Assembly (NCBI RefSeq): GCF_002483315.1
Contig: NZ_DLHR01000015.1
Coordinates: forward strand, 294,957-358,956
Length of the DNA: 64,000 nucleotides
Direction: 5' to 3'
Origin: Flavobacterium sp. UBA7663
GTDB lineage: Bacteria > Bacteroidota > Bacteroidia > Flavobacteriales > Flavobacteriaceae
The position numbers and the translations under genes are program-made. Each line of letters opens with the position of its first letter. The first letter of the stretch is position 1. Under the pieces are notes generated by a model that saw only the letters and a list, made by a program, of their open reading frames with translations, did not search any database and was not told the origin of the DNA. Below, piece by piece: positions 7,296 to 16,972 of the stretch.

Positions 7296-9452
7296 TTAAG
7301 CGTTACCTTTTGCTTTTTTGATTACAGCTTCTGAAATATTAGAAGGTGTTTCTGCATAATGTGAAAACTCCATTGTTGATGTAGCTCTACCTGATGATAA
7401 TGTTCTTAATGTTGTTACATAACCAAACATTTCTGATAAAGGCACATCTGCTTTGATAGTTTTAGCACCATTTCTGTCACCCATGTCATTTACTTGACCT
7501 CTACGACGGTTCAAGTCACCTACGATATCACCCATGTTTTCTTCTGGAGTAATAACTTCGATTTTCATGATTGGCTCAAGAATAACTGCACCAGCAGCAC
7601 GACCTACTTCTTTATATCCCATTTTAGCTGCTAATTCGAAAGAAAGAGCATCAGAATCCACAGGGTGGAAAGATCCGTCTAATAAAGTTACTTTTAAACT
7701 ATCTACTGCATATCCTGCTAAAGGACCTGCTTTCATAGCTTCTCTGAAACCTTTTTCAACAGCTGGAATATATTCTTTTGGTACGTTACCACCTTTAACT
7801 TCATTAACAAACTGTAATCCCATAGGAGCTTTACCGTCTACTAAATCAGCAGGTTCTAAACGGAATACGATATCACCAAATTTACCACGACCTCCAGATT
7901 GCTTTTTATAAGTTTCTCTGTGTTGTGCCGATTTTGTGAACGCTTCTTTATATTCTACTTGTGGCTCACCTTGGTTCACCTCAACTTTAAACTCACGTTT
8001 CATACGATCTACAAGAATGTCTAAGTGTAACTCACCCATACCTGAAATAATCGTTTGACCTGAAGCCTCATCAGTTCTAACTGTAAACGTTGGATCTTCT
8101 TCAGCTAATTTAGCTAAAGCCATACCCATTTTATCTACGTCAGCTTTTGTTTTTGGCTCAATTGCTATACCAATTACAGGATCAGGAAATTTCATTGACT
8201 CAAGAATAATTGGGTGTTTTTCATCACACATTGTATCTCCAGTCTTGATATCTTTAAATCCTACAGCAGCTCCAATATCTCCAGCCTCAATATATTCGAT
8301 TGGATTTTGTTTGTTAGCGTGCATTTGGTAAATACGAGATATACGCTCTTTGTTTCCAGAACGAGTGTTCAAGATATAAGAACCTGCATCTAAACGACCT
8401 GAATAAGCACGGAAGAAAGCTAAACGACCAACATAAGGGTCAGTAGCAATTTTAAATGCTAAAGCTGCGAACGGCTCTTTTGGATCAGGACGACGTAAAA
8501 TTTTCTTTTGATCTTCTTCTAATAAATCAGCATCATCAGGGTGAATTCCTTCGATACCTTCTTTATCCATTGGAGATGGTAAGTATTTACATACTGCATC
8601 TAACATGAACTGAACACCTTTATTTTTGAAAGAAGAACCAGCAATCATAGGAATGATAGCCATATCAATTGTAGCAGCTCTTAAAGCTGTATTGATTTCT
8701 TCCTCAGTAATAGAGTTCTCATCTTCCATGTATTTTTCCAACAAGTTTTCGTCGTAAGTAGCAATCTCTTCAATTAAAATTGAACGATACTCTTTTACTT
8801 CGTCAACCATATCAGCTGGAATAGGCACGATATCAAAAGTTGCCCCTTGAGTTTCGTCATGCCAAATAATAGCTTGGTTTTTTACTAAGTCAACAACTCC
8901 TTTAAAGTCATTTTCTTCACCAATTGGTAAAGTAATTGCAACAGCGTTAGATTTTAACATATCTCTAACTTGTTGACAAACATTTAAGAAGTTAGAACCT
9001 TGACGGTCCATTTTGTTTACGAATCCCATACGTGGAACTCTATATTGGTCAGCTAATCTCCAGTTAGTTTCAGACTGAGGCTCAACACCATCAACCGCAC
9101 TAAATAAGAACACTAAACCATCTAATACACGTAACGAACGGTTTACCTCAACTGTAAAGTCAACGTGTCCCGGTGTATCGATAATATTAAAGTGGTATGG
9201 TAATGTTTCTGGCAATACTTTACCTTGCTCTGTTGGGAAATTCCATTCACAAGTTGTAGCAGCTGAAGTAATTGTAATACCTCTTTCTTGCTCTTGTGCC
9301 ATCCAGTCCATTGTTGCAGCACCATCGTGTACTTCACCAATTTTGTGTGATTTTCCTGTATAGAATAAGATACGCTCAGTTGTTGTTGTTTTACCAGCAT
9401 CAATGTGAGCAGCAATTCCAATATTTCTTGTATATTTTAAATCTCTAGCCAT
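7296..9452 (-). CDS. fusA: Translation elongation factor G
   Basis: 718 residues. The GTPase motifs are present: AHIDAGKTTTTE (residues 15-26), DTPGHVDF, and NKMDRQG, followed by EF-G domains II-V ending in a conserved STMEFSHYAETP. EF-G drives translocation and, with RRF, ribosome recycling. The length and the intact GTPase motifs indicate the main translocase rather than a tetracycline-resistance paralogue. It is flanked by rpsG and rpsJ with 11-base gaps. Confidence 0.99.
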   Translation of the reverse strand: MARDLKYTRNIGIAAHIDAGKTTTTERILFYTGKSHKIGEVHDGAATMDWMAQEQERGITITSAATTCEWNFPTEQGKVLPETLPYHFNIIDTPGHVDFTVEVNRSLRVLDGLVFLFSAVDGVEPQSETNWRLADQYRVPRMGFVNKMDRQGSNFLNVCQQVRDMLKSNAVAITLPIGEENDFKGVVDLVKNQAIIWHDETQGATFDIVPIPADMVDEVKEYRSILIEEIATYDENLLEKYMEDENSITEEEINTALRAATIDMAIIPMIAGSSFKNKGVQFMLDAVCKYLPSPMDKEGIEGIHPDDADLLEEDQKKILRRPDPKEPFAALAFKIATDPYVGRLAFFRAYSGRLDAGSYILNTRSGNKERISRIYQMHANKQNPIEYIEAGDIGAAVGFKDIKTGDTMCDEKHPIILESMKFPDPVIGIAIEPKTKADVDKMGMALAKLAEEDPTFTVRTDEASGQTIISGMGELHLDILVDRMKREFKVEVNQGEPQVEYKEAFTKSAQHRETYKKQSGGRGKFGDIVFRLEPADLVDGKAPMGLQFVNEVKGGNVPKEYIPAVEKGFREAMKAGPLAGYAVDSLKVTLLDGSFHPVDSDALSFELAAKMGYKEVGRAAGAVILEPIMKIEVITPEENMGDIVGDLNRRRGQVNDMGDRNGAKTIKADVPLSEMFGYVTTLRTLSSGRATSTMEFSHYAETPSNISEAVIKKAKGNA

Positions 9453-9463
9453 TTCTGTACGAA

Positions 9464-9940
9464 TTAAAATCTAAAGTGAGAGAATGCTTTATTAGCATCT
9501 GCCATTTTGTGAGTATCCATTCTTTTCTTAACAGCAGCACCTTCTTCTTTAGCCGCAGCTAAGATTTCAGAAGCTAATTTACCTGCCATTGATTTTTCGT
9601 TTCTTCTTCTTGCATAAAGAATCATCCATTTGATAGCATAAGAAATCTTTCTATCTGGACGAATTTGCATTGGAATTTGGAATGTAGCTCCACCCACTCT
9701 ACGTGAACGAACTTCTACGTGAGGCATAACATTTGTTAATGCATCTTTCCAAATCTCTAAAGCAGATTTTTCTGCATCTTGCTTTTTAGTTTCAACGATT
9801 TCTAATGCATCATAGAAAACTTTAAAAGCTGTTGATTTTTTACCATCCCACATTAAGTTGTTTACAAAACGTGTTACTAACTGATCGTTAAATTTTGGAT
9901 CTGGTAAAAGTGGTCTTTTTTTGGCCGCTCTTTTTCTCAT
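9464..9940 (-). CDS. rpsG: 30S ribosomal protein S7
   Basis: 158 residues. MRKRAAKKRPLLPDPKFND and VEVRSRRVGGATFQIPMQI are typical. S7 nucleates assembly of the 30S head and contacts E-site tRNA. It lies 24 bases after rpsL. Confidence 0.98.
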   Translation of the reverse strand: MRKRAAKKRPLLPDPKFNDQLVTRFVNNLMWDGKKSTAFKVFYDALEIVETKKQDAEKSALEIWKDALTNVMPHVEVRSRRVGGATFQIPMQIRPDRKISYAIKWMILYARRRNEKSMAGKLASEILAAAKEEGAAVKKRMDTHKMADANKAFSHFRF

Positions 9941-9964
9941 GTCTTTTCTTTAAAAGATTTTAAA

Positions 9965-10372
9965 TTACTTTTTCTTTCCAGTTGGTGCAGGTGCTTGTCC
10001 TGGTTTTGGACGTTTTGCTCCATACTTAGATCTACGTTGTGTTCTTCCTGCAACACCCGCAGTATCTAATGCTCCACGTACGATGTGGTAACGTACACCT
10101 GGTAAATCTTTTACTCTTCCACCTCTAACTAATACTATCGAGTGCTCTTGTAGATTGTGACCTTCTCCAGGAATGTACGCATTCACCTCGTTACCGTTTG
10201 TTAAACGAACCCTAGCTACCTTTCTCATTGCTGAGTTTGGTTTTTTAGGAGTTGTTGTGTAAACACGAGTACACACACCTCTTCTTTGAGGACAAGAATC
10301 TAAAGCAGCCGATTTACTCTTCTTAGTTATTTGGGTTCTCCCTGTTCTTACTAATTGTTGAATTGTTGGCAT
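9965..10372 (-). CDS. rpsL: 30S ribosomal protein S12
   Basis: 135 residues. MPTIQQLVRTGRTQITKKSK, CTRVYTTTPKKPNSAMRKVA and RVKDLPGVRYHIVRGALD identify S12, a decoding-centre protein. The lysines in PKKPNS and RVKDLPG, where streptomycin-resistance substitutions occur in other bacteria, are the ordinary residues. A short Lys/Pro/Ala-rich tail makes it about 10 residues longer than E. coli S12. It is the first gene of the str operon. Confidence 0.98.
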   Translation of the reverse strand: MPTIQQLVRTGRTQITKKSKSAALDSCPQRRGVCTRVYTTTPKKPNSAMRKVARVRLTNGNEVNAYIPGEGHNLQEHSIVLVRGGRVKDLPGVRYHIVRGALDTAGVAGRTQRRSKYGAKRPKPGQAPAPTGKKK

Positions 10373-10425
10373 AATTAAATACTAAAAATTTTTACTGTTT
10401 AAAATTCCCGCTTTTTACGGGGTTG

Positions 10426-10456
10426 CAAATGTAGGAATTATTTTTTACTTTCCAAA
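10426..10456 (-). promoter_or_regulatory. Promoter of the str operon (rpsL)
   Basis: Minus strand TTTG (10453-10456), exactly 19 bases, then TACATTTG (10426-10433), a near-perfect Bacteroidota promoter. Transcription should begin near 10420, leaving a leader of about 50 bases before the rpsL ATG at 10372. Confidence 0.8.
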
Positions 10457-10543
10457 TCATAATTTATTAATTTTCAATACGATTGTATTTTGGTAGTGTT
10501 TTGATTTGTATTGAGTTACAAAAAAGAAAGACAAATTCAAGCT

Positions 10544-10590
10544 AGCCCCGATGGGAGCAAACTACCATGTAGTGCGGACAGCGGGAATAT
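10544..10590 (+). ncRNA. AGCCCCGAT...GCGGACAGCGGG structured element, possibly flavo-1-like
   Basis: The segment opens with AGCCCCGAT (10544-10552), has a small hairpin ACTAC-CAT-GTAGT (10561-10573), and closes with GCGGACAGCGGG (10574-10585). From memory, AGCCCCGAT...AGCGGG elements recur between genes in flavobacterial genomes and may correspond to the flavo-1 RNA motif. That identification is uncertain. It sits between divergent rpsL and the Omp85 gene. Confidence 0.4.
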
Positions 10591-10664
10591 GGAAACCAAA
10601 AATTCGCAAGCCATTCGCTACTGCAAATAAAATTTATTTTACTTTTTTTCGTTTCTTTACTGCT

Positions 10665-12326
10665 ATGAAATTACTTTTTGGTTTTATTCTGTTTTTTTGC
10701 TTCCAATTTTCATTGGGACAAAACTTCTATTTAAACATAAAAGGAACTTCGGAAAAAGAAAACAAAACCATTGATAGTTTACAATACGAATCTAAACATA
10801 GTTCGGTTGCTTTACTTTTGGAAGAACAAAAACGTTTTGAAAGCAAGTTAACGAATCAAGGTTTTTTTGATTGGCTACTGTTGGAACAAAAAAAAGTAAA
10901 TGATAGTAGTTTTGTTTTTAAATACAGTTTAGGGAATTCGATAAAAAACAACACCATATATATAGGTAAACTTTCTGCCGAGGAAAAATCGCTCTTGCAA
11001 CTAGAAAATGATTCTTTGATTATTGCTACGAATGAAGTTGAGAATTTTATGAAAAGTAAAATTGCTTTGTTAGAAAAGAAAGGATATTCTCTAGCGAATT
11101 TGCAATTGACTAATCAGCGAAAAGTTGACAACAATTTATTTTCTGAATTGCAACTGAAACTCAATTCGAAAAGAAATATTACTGATATTGTAATCGTAGG
11201 TTACGATAAATTTCCAACAGGAATTAAAAAAGCAATTACGAAAAAAGCAAAAAAAACGACTTTTAATCAGGATAATTTAAAGCAGATTAATAATGAGTTT
11301 GACAAACTACAATTTGTGAGTCAATTGAAATATCCTGAGATTTTATTTACAACTGATTCCACTAAGATTTTTGTGTATTTAGAAAAATCGAAACCCAATA
11401 AATTTGATGGCTTTATAGGGTTTTCAAACGATGATCAAAGTAAATTGACTTTTAACGGATATTTAGATTTGCAATTGCAGAACATTTTGAATTCGGGCGA
11501 AAAATTCAATTTGTATTGGAAAAACGATGGCAACAAACAAACCTCTTTTAATTTAGGAACCGAATTACCTTATATTTTTAAAACTCCAATTGGAATTAAA
11601 GCAAATTTGAGAATTTTTAAACAAGATTCTACATTTCAAAACACGATTACCGATTTGAATTTGGGTTATTATTTTTCGTACAACACCAAAGCTTATATTG
11701 GTTATCAAAAAACCACTTCAGTAGATATTCAAAATACAAATTCATTTAGTTTGAATGATTTCACGAATACATTTTTGACTTCGAGTTTTGAATATACCGA
11801 TTTTGATAACGAAAATTTCATTTTTCCTGAAAAAGCAAGAATCTTCATAAAAGCAGGAACAGGTAATCGAACCATTTCATCTCAAAAAACAAATCAGTTT
11901 TTCACCCAATTGGATTTGAATTACAACTTTAATTTGAATCCAAAAAACAGCATTTATTTAAGAAATCAGACTTTTTATTTACAAAGTGATGATTATGTAA
12001 TTAACGAGTTGTTTCGCTTTGGCGGCATAAACTCGATTAGAGGTTTTAACGAAAATAGTTTACAAGCAAATGTTTTTAGCGGAATTATGGCAGAATACCG
12101 TTATTTGGCTGCTCCAAATTTATACATACACTCCATAACCGATTATGGCTATTTCCAAGACAGAACAGCAGCAATTGATGATAAACTTTTGGGCCTAGGT
12201 TTTGGATTTGGGTTGTTTACCAAAAATGGCTTATTCAATTTAGTTTACGCTAACGGAAGCACAAGCAGCCAAGCGATAAAACTTTCTAACTCAATTATTC
12301 ACATAAGTTTTAAGACAAATTTTTAA
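10665..12326 (+). CDS. Omp85-family outer-membrane beta-barrel protein (TamA/BamA-like)
   Basis: 553 residues from the ATG at 10665, chosen because MKLLFGFILFFCFQFSLGQ is a clear signal peptide. The frame is open 38 codons further upstream, but that part overlaps a structured intergenic element. The N-terminal half has a POTRA-like segment (ITDIVIVGYDKFPTGIKKAI). The C-terminal half is a barrel with the Omp85 loop motif GINSIRGFNEN, and the chain ends in Phe. Family members insert or translocate outer-membrane proteins. At this size, with few POTRA domains, it is unlikely to be the main BamA. No partner gene is adjacent. Function is inferred from the fold only. Confidence 0.75.
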   Translation: MKLLFGFILFFCFQFSLGQNFYLNIKGTSEKENKTIDSLQYESKHSSVALLLEEQKRFESKLTNQGFFDWLLLEQKKVNDSSFVFKYSLGNSIKNNTIYIGKLSAEEKSLLQLENDSLIIATNEVENFMKSKIALLEKKGYSLANLQLTNQRKVDNNLFSELQLKLNSKRNITDIVIVGYDKFPTGIKKAITKKAKKTTFNQDNLKQINNEFDKLQFVSQLKYPEILFTTDSTKIFVYLEKSKPNKFDGFIGFSNDDQSKLTFNGYLDLQLQNILNSGEKFNLYWKNDGNKQTSFNLGTELPYIFKTPIGIKANLRIFKQDSTFQNTITDLNLGYYFSYNTKAYIGYQKTTSVDIQNTNSFSLNDFTNTFLTSSFEYTDFDNENFIFPEKARIFIKAGTGNRTISSQKTNQFFTQLDLNYNFNLNPKNSIYLRNQTFYLQSDDYVINELFRFGGINSIRGFNENSLQANVFSGIMAEYRYLAAPNLYIHSITDYGYFQDRTAAIDDKLLGLGFGFGLFTKNGLFNLVYANGSTSSQAIKLSNSIIHISFKTNF

Positions 12327-12365
12327 TTTAATACAAAAAATGTTATAAAAAAGTTAATATTATAT

Positions 12366-12373
12366 TAGGTTTG
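12366..12373 (+). promoter_or_regulatory. Possible -7 element for the susC operon
   Basis: TAGGTTTG fits TAnnTTTG 47 bases before the susC-like ATG. No convincing -33 TTG is seen at the right distance, so this is tentative. Confidence 0.35.
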
Positions 12374-12420
12374 TCATGAAATAATTCACAATTTTGAATT
12401 ATAAATTCAAATCAACCAAT

Positions 12421-15400
12421 ATGAAATCAAAAATTAACTTACTACTAACCTTTTTGGCACTACTGCTAAGTCAGCAATTTTTTGCTCAAGCAAAGCCTGT
12501 GTCTGGAACAATTATTGACGAAGGAGGTATACCTTTAGCGGGTGTGACTATTCTTGAAAAAGGAACAAAAAATGGAACCCAATCTGATTTTGATGGAAAT
12601 TATGAAATCAAAGTAAACGAAGGAGCGATTCTTGTTTATTCTTTCATTGGAATGTTACCTCAAGAAGTTGTTGTATCATCTTCAAAAATCAACATAACAA
12701 TGAAAGAAGATGTAACCGAACTTGAATCTGTTGTGGTTACAGCTTTAGGTATTAAAAGAAAACCAGACGAAATTACAACAGCGTCTCAAGTTATAAAAAC
12801 AGATGAACTAAACCAGGCGAAAGCAACTAATGCAGCTGTTGGATTAGTTGGAAAAGTATCTGGTTTACAAATCAACACTATTAACAATGGAGTTAACCCT
12901 AGCACTAGAATTCAATTACGTGGTTTCCGGTCTATTACAGGAAACAATGAAGCTTTAATTGTAATTAATGGAGTTATATCTACATCAGGTGCATTCTCTG
13001 AATTAAACCCAGAAATCATTGAATCCATAAACGTTATTAAAGGTTCAAATGGAGCTGCTTTATATGGGTCACAAGGATCAAATGGTGTAATTATCGTTAC
13101 TACTAAAAAAGGAAATAAAGAACAAAACAAATTTAACATCGCTTTAAACTCATCTGTTACTTTTGAAGAAGTTTCAATGTTACCTAAACTTCAAAACAGA
13201 TTTGGTCAAGGTTATCAAGGTGCTCAAGATTTTACAGAAAACACAAGTTGGGGAGCTGAACTAGACGGCTCACTTCAACCAACTGGTTTGGAACAAACTT
13301 TAATGCCTTACTCTTTTATTAAAGACAACTACAAACCATTTTTTAATACTGGAACCACCATGTTAAATTCCATTGCTATTTCATCGGGTGATGAAAATGG
13401 CTATGTAAATCTTTCTATTGGAAATCAAGAAACAAGTGGTATTATTCCAACAGACTCATTTAAAAAGAACAACTTTTACTTTGGAGCTGGTAAATCAAAC
13501 GATAAATGGAGTTTAAATGGAAATGTTCGCTATACAACAAGTCACCAAAATACAGCTGGAGGTGTAGAAGGTTCAGTTTATAACTCTTTAACTCAAGTTC
13601 CTGTGAATGTCCCTGTCGAAGCATTTTCTAATCCAGACAATGCAACTCACTGGACCTATTGGGAATTAAATCCATATTGGAGACTTAAAAACGAAAGAAT
13701 TGACTCTAAAGGACAAACTATAGAAGGTGTTGGAGAAATTGGCTACAAAATAAACAAAAATATCGACGCAACATATAGAGCAAGTTTTAGAACAACTTCT
13801 TTTAATGGTTATGAATTTTTTAATGGCTATGAAGCCCAAGTAGTTTATTGGGACACTCCTTCTGACTATGTTTCTTCTTATGAAGTTAACAATAGTAATT
13901 CTAGAAGAATTTACTCTGATTTCTTATTGAATTTTAATTACATGCTTACGAATGATATTTCATTCAAAGCTAACATTGGTAATAACATTACTAATATCGA
14001 GTCAAATAGATCCTCTATTAAAGGAAATCGTTTAGTAGTTCCTGGATTATACAACATTACAAATATTACAGGAAACACAATACCAGAAGATTTTAAATCA
14101 CAACAAAGAGGTTATGCCTTTTTTGCAAATGTTGATTTAGGTTATAAAGATTATTTATTTCTTAATTTAACAGCAAGAAATGATTGGACTTCAGTTTTAA
14201 ACAAAAATAATAATTCTTTCTTCTATCCAAGTGCAGGGGTTTCTTTTATTCCAACAAAAGCATTTGATAATTTTGGCGGAGACATCTTAACATACGCTAA
14301 AGTATCTGCAAGTATTGTAAAAGTAGGAAATGCAATTATAGACCCTTACGATATTAACGATCGTTTTTTAAGTGGAGATACAGCAGGTTTTCCTTACAGT
14401 ATAATTAACTCATTTGTTCAAGATCCTTCACTTACTGATTTTAATTTAAAACCAGAAGATAATATTTCTAAAGAAATTAACCTAAACTTAGAATTTTATA
14501 GACGAAGAATAACTTTTGATGTGAGCTACTACACATCAAAAAACACAGATCAGATTCTTCAAACTTCTCCTTCATTCGCTTCAGGAGCTAACGAAGCGAC
14601 TATTAACGTAGGAGAAACCACATCTACTGGTCTTGAATTGGATTTAGGATTAACTCCAATTAAAAATGATAATTTAACTTGGGATATTCGTTTTGGTTAT
14701 AGTGCCCCAAAAACAACTATAGACAAGGTAACTGAAATTTCCGTTCAAGCAGCTGTTGGTGATTATTTAGGAACAGCTGGTATTGCGGCAATTGCAGGAG
14801 AACAATTTCCAATGATTGTAGGAACAGGCTACCAAAGAGATGAAAACGGAAACGTTATAATTGACGCTTCTTCGGGAGACCCATTAAAAGCCAACAATGT
14901 AAAATTAGGAAAAACAACTCCTGACTATATTTTAGGTTTATCAAGTTCATTAACTTACAAAAACTTCAAACTTTCTGGAGTATTTGATTACAGAACAGGA
15001 CACGTATTTTATGCAGGGATTAAAGATGGTTTAATTCAAAACGGAACTGATATTGCTACAGCTCAAAACGGAAGACAACCGTTTATTTTTCCTAACTCTG
15101 TAATTGAAACTTCACCAGGAGTTTATGCACAGAACAATTCAGTTACCACATCTGGAGGACAAGATTACTATACTGGAATTTACAGAGAAATAGATGAAAA
15201 CTTTGTATTAGATGCAACTGCATTCAAATGTAGAGAAATTGCTTTATCATATACTTTCTCTAAAGATTTGTTAAGCAGAATTGGAATTAGTAGCTTCTCT
15301 GTAGGTATTAACGCTAGAAATGTTTTCATGATTTTACCAAAAGAAAACAGAAATTATACTGACCCTGAATTTTCATTCACTACAGGAAACAATGTAGGTC

Positions 15401-15465
15401 TTAGTACTGGAAATCAAGCCCCACCAACAAGAACCTACGGAATTAATTTTAATCTAACCTTTTAA
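12421..15465 (+). CDS. SusC/RagA-family TonB-linked outer-membrane transporter
   Basis: 1014 residues. The ATG at 12421 is chosen over an in-frame TTG at 12394 because MKSKINLLLTFLALLLSQ starts the signal peptide. The order is: carboxypeptidase-regulatory-like domain (VSGTIIDEGGIPLAGVTI, about 27-100), the SusC motif ELESVVVTALGIKRK, a TonB plug domain (about 110-235, with LRGFRSITG and GSNGVIIVTTKKG), and a 22-strand-type barrel ending in Phe. It forms the channel of a SusCD pedal-bin complex powered by TonB. The next gene is its SusD partner, eight bases on. The substrate cannot be told from sequence, and no glycoside hydrolase or sulfatase is nearby. Confidence 0.95.
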   Translation: MKSKINLLLTFLALLLSQQFFAQAKPVSGTIIDEGGIPLAGVTILEKGTKNGTQSDFDGNYEIKVNEGAILVYSFIGMLPQEVVVSSSKINITMKEDVTELESVVVTALGIKRKPDEITTASQVIKTDELNQAKATNAAVGLVGKVSGLQINTINNGVNPSTRIQLRGFRSITGNNEALIVINGVISTSGAFSELNPEIIESINVIKGSNGAALYGSQGSNGVIIVTTKKGNKEQNKFNIALNSSVTFEEVSMLPKLQNRFGQGYQGAQDFTENTSWGAELDGSLQPTGLEQTLMPYSFIKDNYKPFFNTGTTMLNSIAISSGDENGYVNLSIGNQETSGIIPTDSFKKNNFYFGAGKSNDKWSLNGNVRYTTSHQNTAGGVEGSVYNSLTQVPVNVPVEAFSNPDNATHWTYWELNPYWRLKNERIDSKGQTIEGVGEIGYKINKNIDATYRASFRTTSFNGYEFFNGYEAQVVYWDTPSDYVSSYEVNNSNSRRIYSDFLLNFNYMLTNDISFKANIGNNITNIESNRSSIKGNRLVVPGLYNITNITGNTIPEDFKSQQRGYAFFANVDLGYKDYLFLNLTARNDWTSVLNKNNNSFFYPSAGVSFIPTKAFDNFGGDILTYAKVSASIVKVGNAIIDPYDINDRFLSGDTAGFPYSIINSFVQDPSLTDFNLKPEDNISKEINLNLEFYRRRITFDVSYYTSKNTDQILQTSPSFASGANEATINVGETTSTGLELDLGLTPIKNDNLTWDIRFGYSAPKTTIDKVTEISVQAAVGDYLGTAGIAAIAGEQFPMIVGTGYQRDENGNVIIDASSGDPLKANNVKLGKTTPDYILGLSSSLTYKNFKLSGVFDYRTGHVFYAGIKDGLIQNGTDIATAQNGRQPFIFPNSVIETSPGVYAQNNSVTTSGGQDYYTGIYREIDENFVLDATAFKCREIALSYTFSKDLLSRIGISSFSVGINARNVFMILPKENRNYTDPEFSFTTGNNVGLSTGNQAPPTRTYGINFNLTF

Positions 15466-15473
15466 GAAATACT

Positions 15474-16961
15474 ATGAAAAATATTTTTAAACATATAGCT
15501 TTTGGATTAGTAGTACTTACTAGTCTGAATTCGTGCGATGATTTTTTAGATGTAAATGATAGTCCAAACGATCCAACATCTGAAAATATAGATCCTGCAA
15601 TTGTTCTTGCAGCTACTCAAGTATACACTTACAATACATTAGCAAGAGACATGAACCAATTAGGTAATCTTATGATGAACAATTGGACAAGAGATGTTGG
15701 AGCTTCTAACTCAAGTTATTATTTTAATGAACACAATTACAATGTAACTTCTGATTTTTATTCTAGTATTTTTGAAAATTTACAACTTAGAACTTCTAAT
15801 TATACATTTATTCAGAATGCAGAAGGAACAGAATACGATAATTATAAAGCAATAGCTAAAATTATGAAATCGTATTATTTTCAATACTTAGTAGATTTGT
15901 ATGGAGACATACCATACACAGAAGCTCATAAAAGAGCAGCTAATTTAACTCCAGCTTATGATGATGATTTATCAATTTATCGTAATTTAATTGTTCAATT
16001 AGACGAAGCAATCGCATTAATCGACAATGCTCCTGCAGGAAGCTTAAACCCAGGCGGTAATGATGTTATGTTAGGTGGTGACATGGAAACTTGGAAAAAA
16101 TTTGCTAACACATTAAAACTAAGAATCCTTCTAAGAGAATCTGGAAGATCAGCATCTGGAACTTATGTTCAAGATAAAATTGACGAAATGGAAGCAAATG
16201 GTGCTGAATTTTTAGGCGCTAATGATAATATAACAATTAATCCAGGTTTTGCAGCGGCTACTAATCAACAAAATGGTTTTGCAGCTTTATTCTTAAACGT
16301 AAATGATGCTTTTGTAAATAACTATAGCTCTACTGCTGCCACAAAATACACTATCGAATATTTGACTAATACAAACGATACCAGAAGAAATCGTATTTAT
16401 GCAGCAGCATCAAACGGGTCATATGCTGGTCATCAACAAGGCGACATTTTAGAACCTTCTACAAACTACCCTGTTTCTCATGTTGGCCCAGGTTTATTAA
16501 TTAACTCTGCTCAAGACGGAATTATATTTACTGCAGCTGAAAGCTTCTTATTACAAGCTGAAGCTGTGCAAAGAGGATATTTGACTGGTTCAGCTAAAGA
16601 TTTATATGAAAGCGGCATTAAAGAATCATACAAAATCTTAGGTTTAACAGAAGGTGATGCCATTACCTACTACAGTCAATCTATTTCACTTGTAAACTGG
16701 GATAGTTCAGCAGGAAACGAAATTGAAGCAATTATCAACCAAAAATGGATAGCTTTAAACGGAATTAATGGTGCCGAAACTTGGATTGAAAACACAAGAA
16801 CTGGATTCCCATCTCACGTGCCTTTATCTACAGTAGCTCCAGGAAGTTCAAGACCAATACGTCTTCTGTATCCAAGTTCTGAAATCGCAGGAAACACGGC
16901 AAATGTTCCTCAACAAACAGAAGCACAAGCATTTACCAGTAAAATATTTTGGAACGAATAA
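15474..16961 (+). CDS. SusD/RagB-family nutrient-binding lipoprotein
   Basis: 495 residues. A lipoprotein signal ends at LTSLNSC (Cys about residue 20), followed by DDFLDVNDSPNDPT, the start of the SusD-like_2 type. The body is mainly helical with TPR-like segments (YFQYLVDLYGDIPYTEA). SusD proteins cap the SusC barrel on the cell surface and bind the substrate. It begins eight bases after the susC-like gene, in the same operon. The SusD-like_2 subtype is often not associated with polysaccharide loci, so peptide or other substrates are possible. Confidence 0.93.
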   Translation: MKNIFKHIAFGLVVLTSLNSCDDFLDVNDSPNDPTSENIDPAIVLAATQVYTYNTLARDMNQLGNLMMNNWTRDVGASNSSYYFNEHNYNVTSDFYSSIFENLQLRTSNYTFIQNAEGTEYDNYKAIAKIMKSYYFQYLVDLYGDIPYTEAHKRAANLTPAYDDDLSIYRNLIVQLDEAIALIDNAPAGSLNPGGNDVMLGGDMETWKKFANTLKLRILLRESGRSASGTYVQDKIDEMEANGAEFLGANDNITINPGFAAATNQQNGFAALFLNVNDAFVNNYSSTAATKYTIEYLTNTNDTRRNRIYAAASNGSYAGHQQGDILEPSTNYPVSHVGPGLLINSAQDGIIFTAAESFLLQAEAVQRGYLTGSAKDLYESGIKESYKILGLTEGDAITYYSQSISLVNWDSSAGNEIEAIINQKWIALNGINGAETWIENTRTGFPSHVPLSTVAPGSSRPIRLLYPSSEIAGNTANVPQQTEAQAFTSKIFWNE

Positions 16962-16972
16962 AAAAAAGAAAT

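Noticed and set aside
10551..10664. N-terminal extension of the Omp85 gene
   Set aside because: The extension runs through a structured intergenic element and would bury the signal peptide that starts at 10665.
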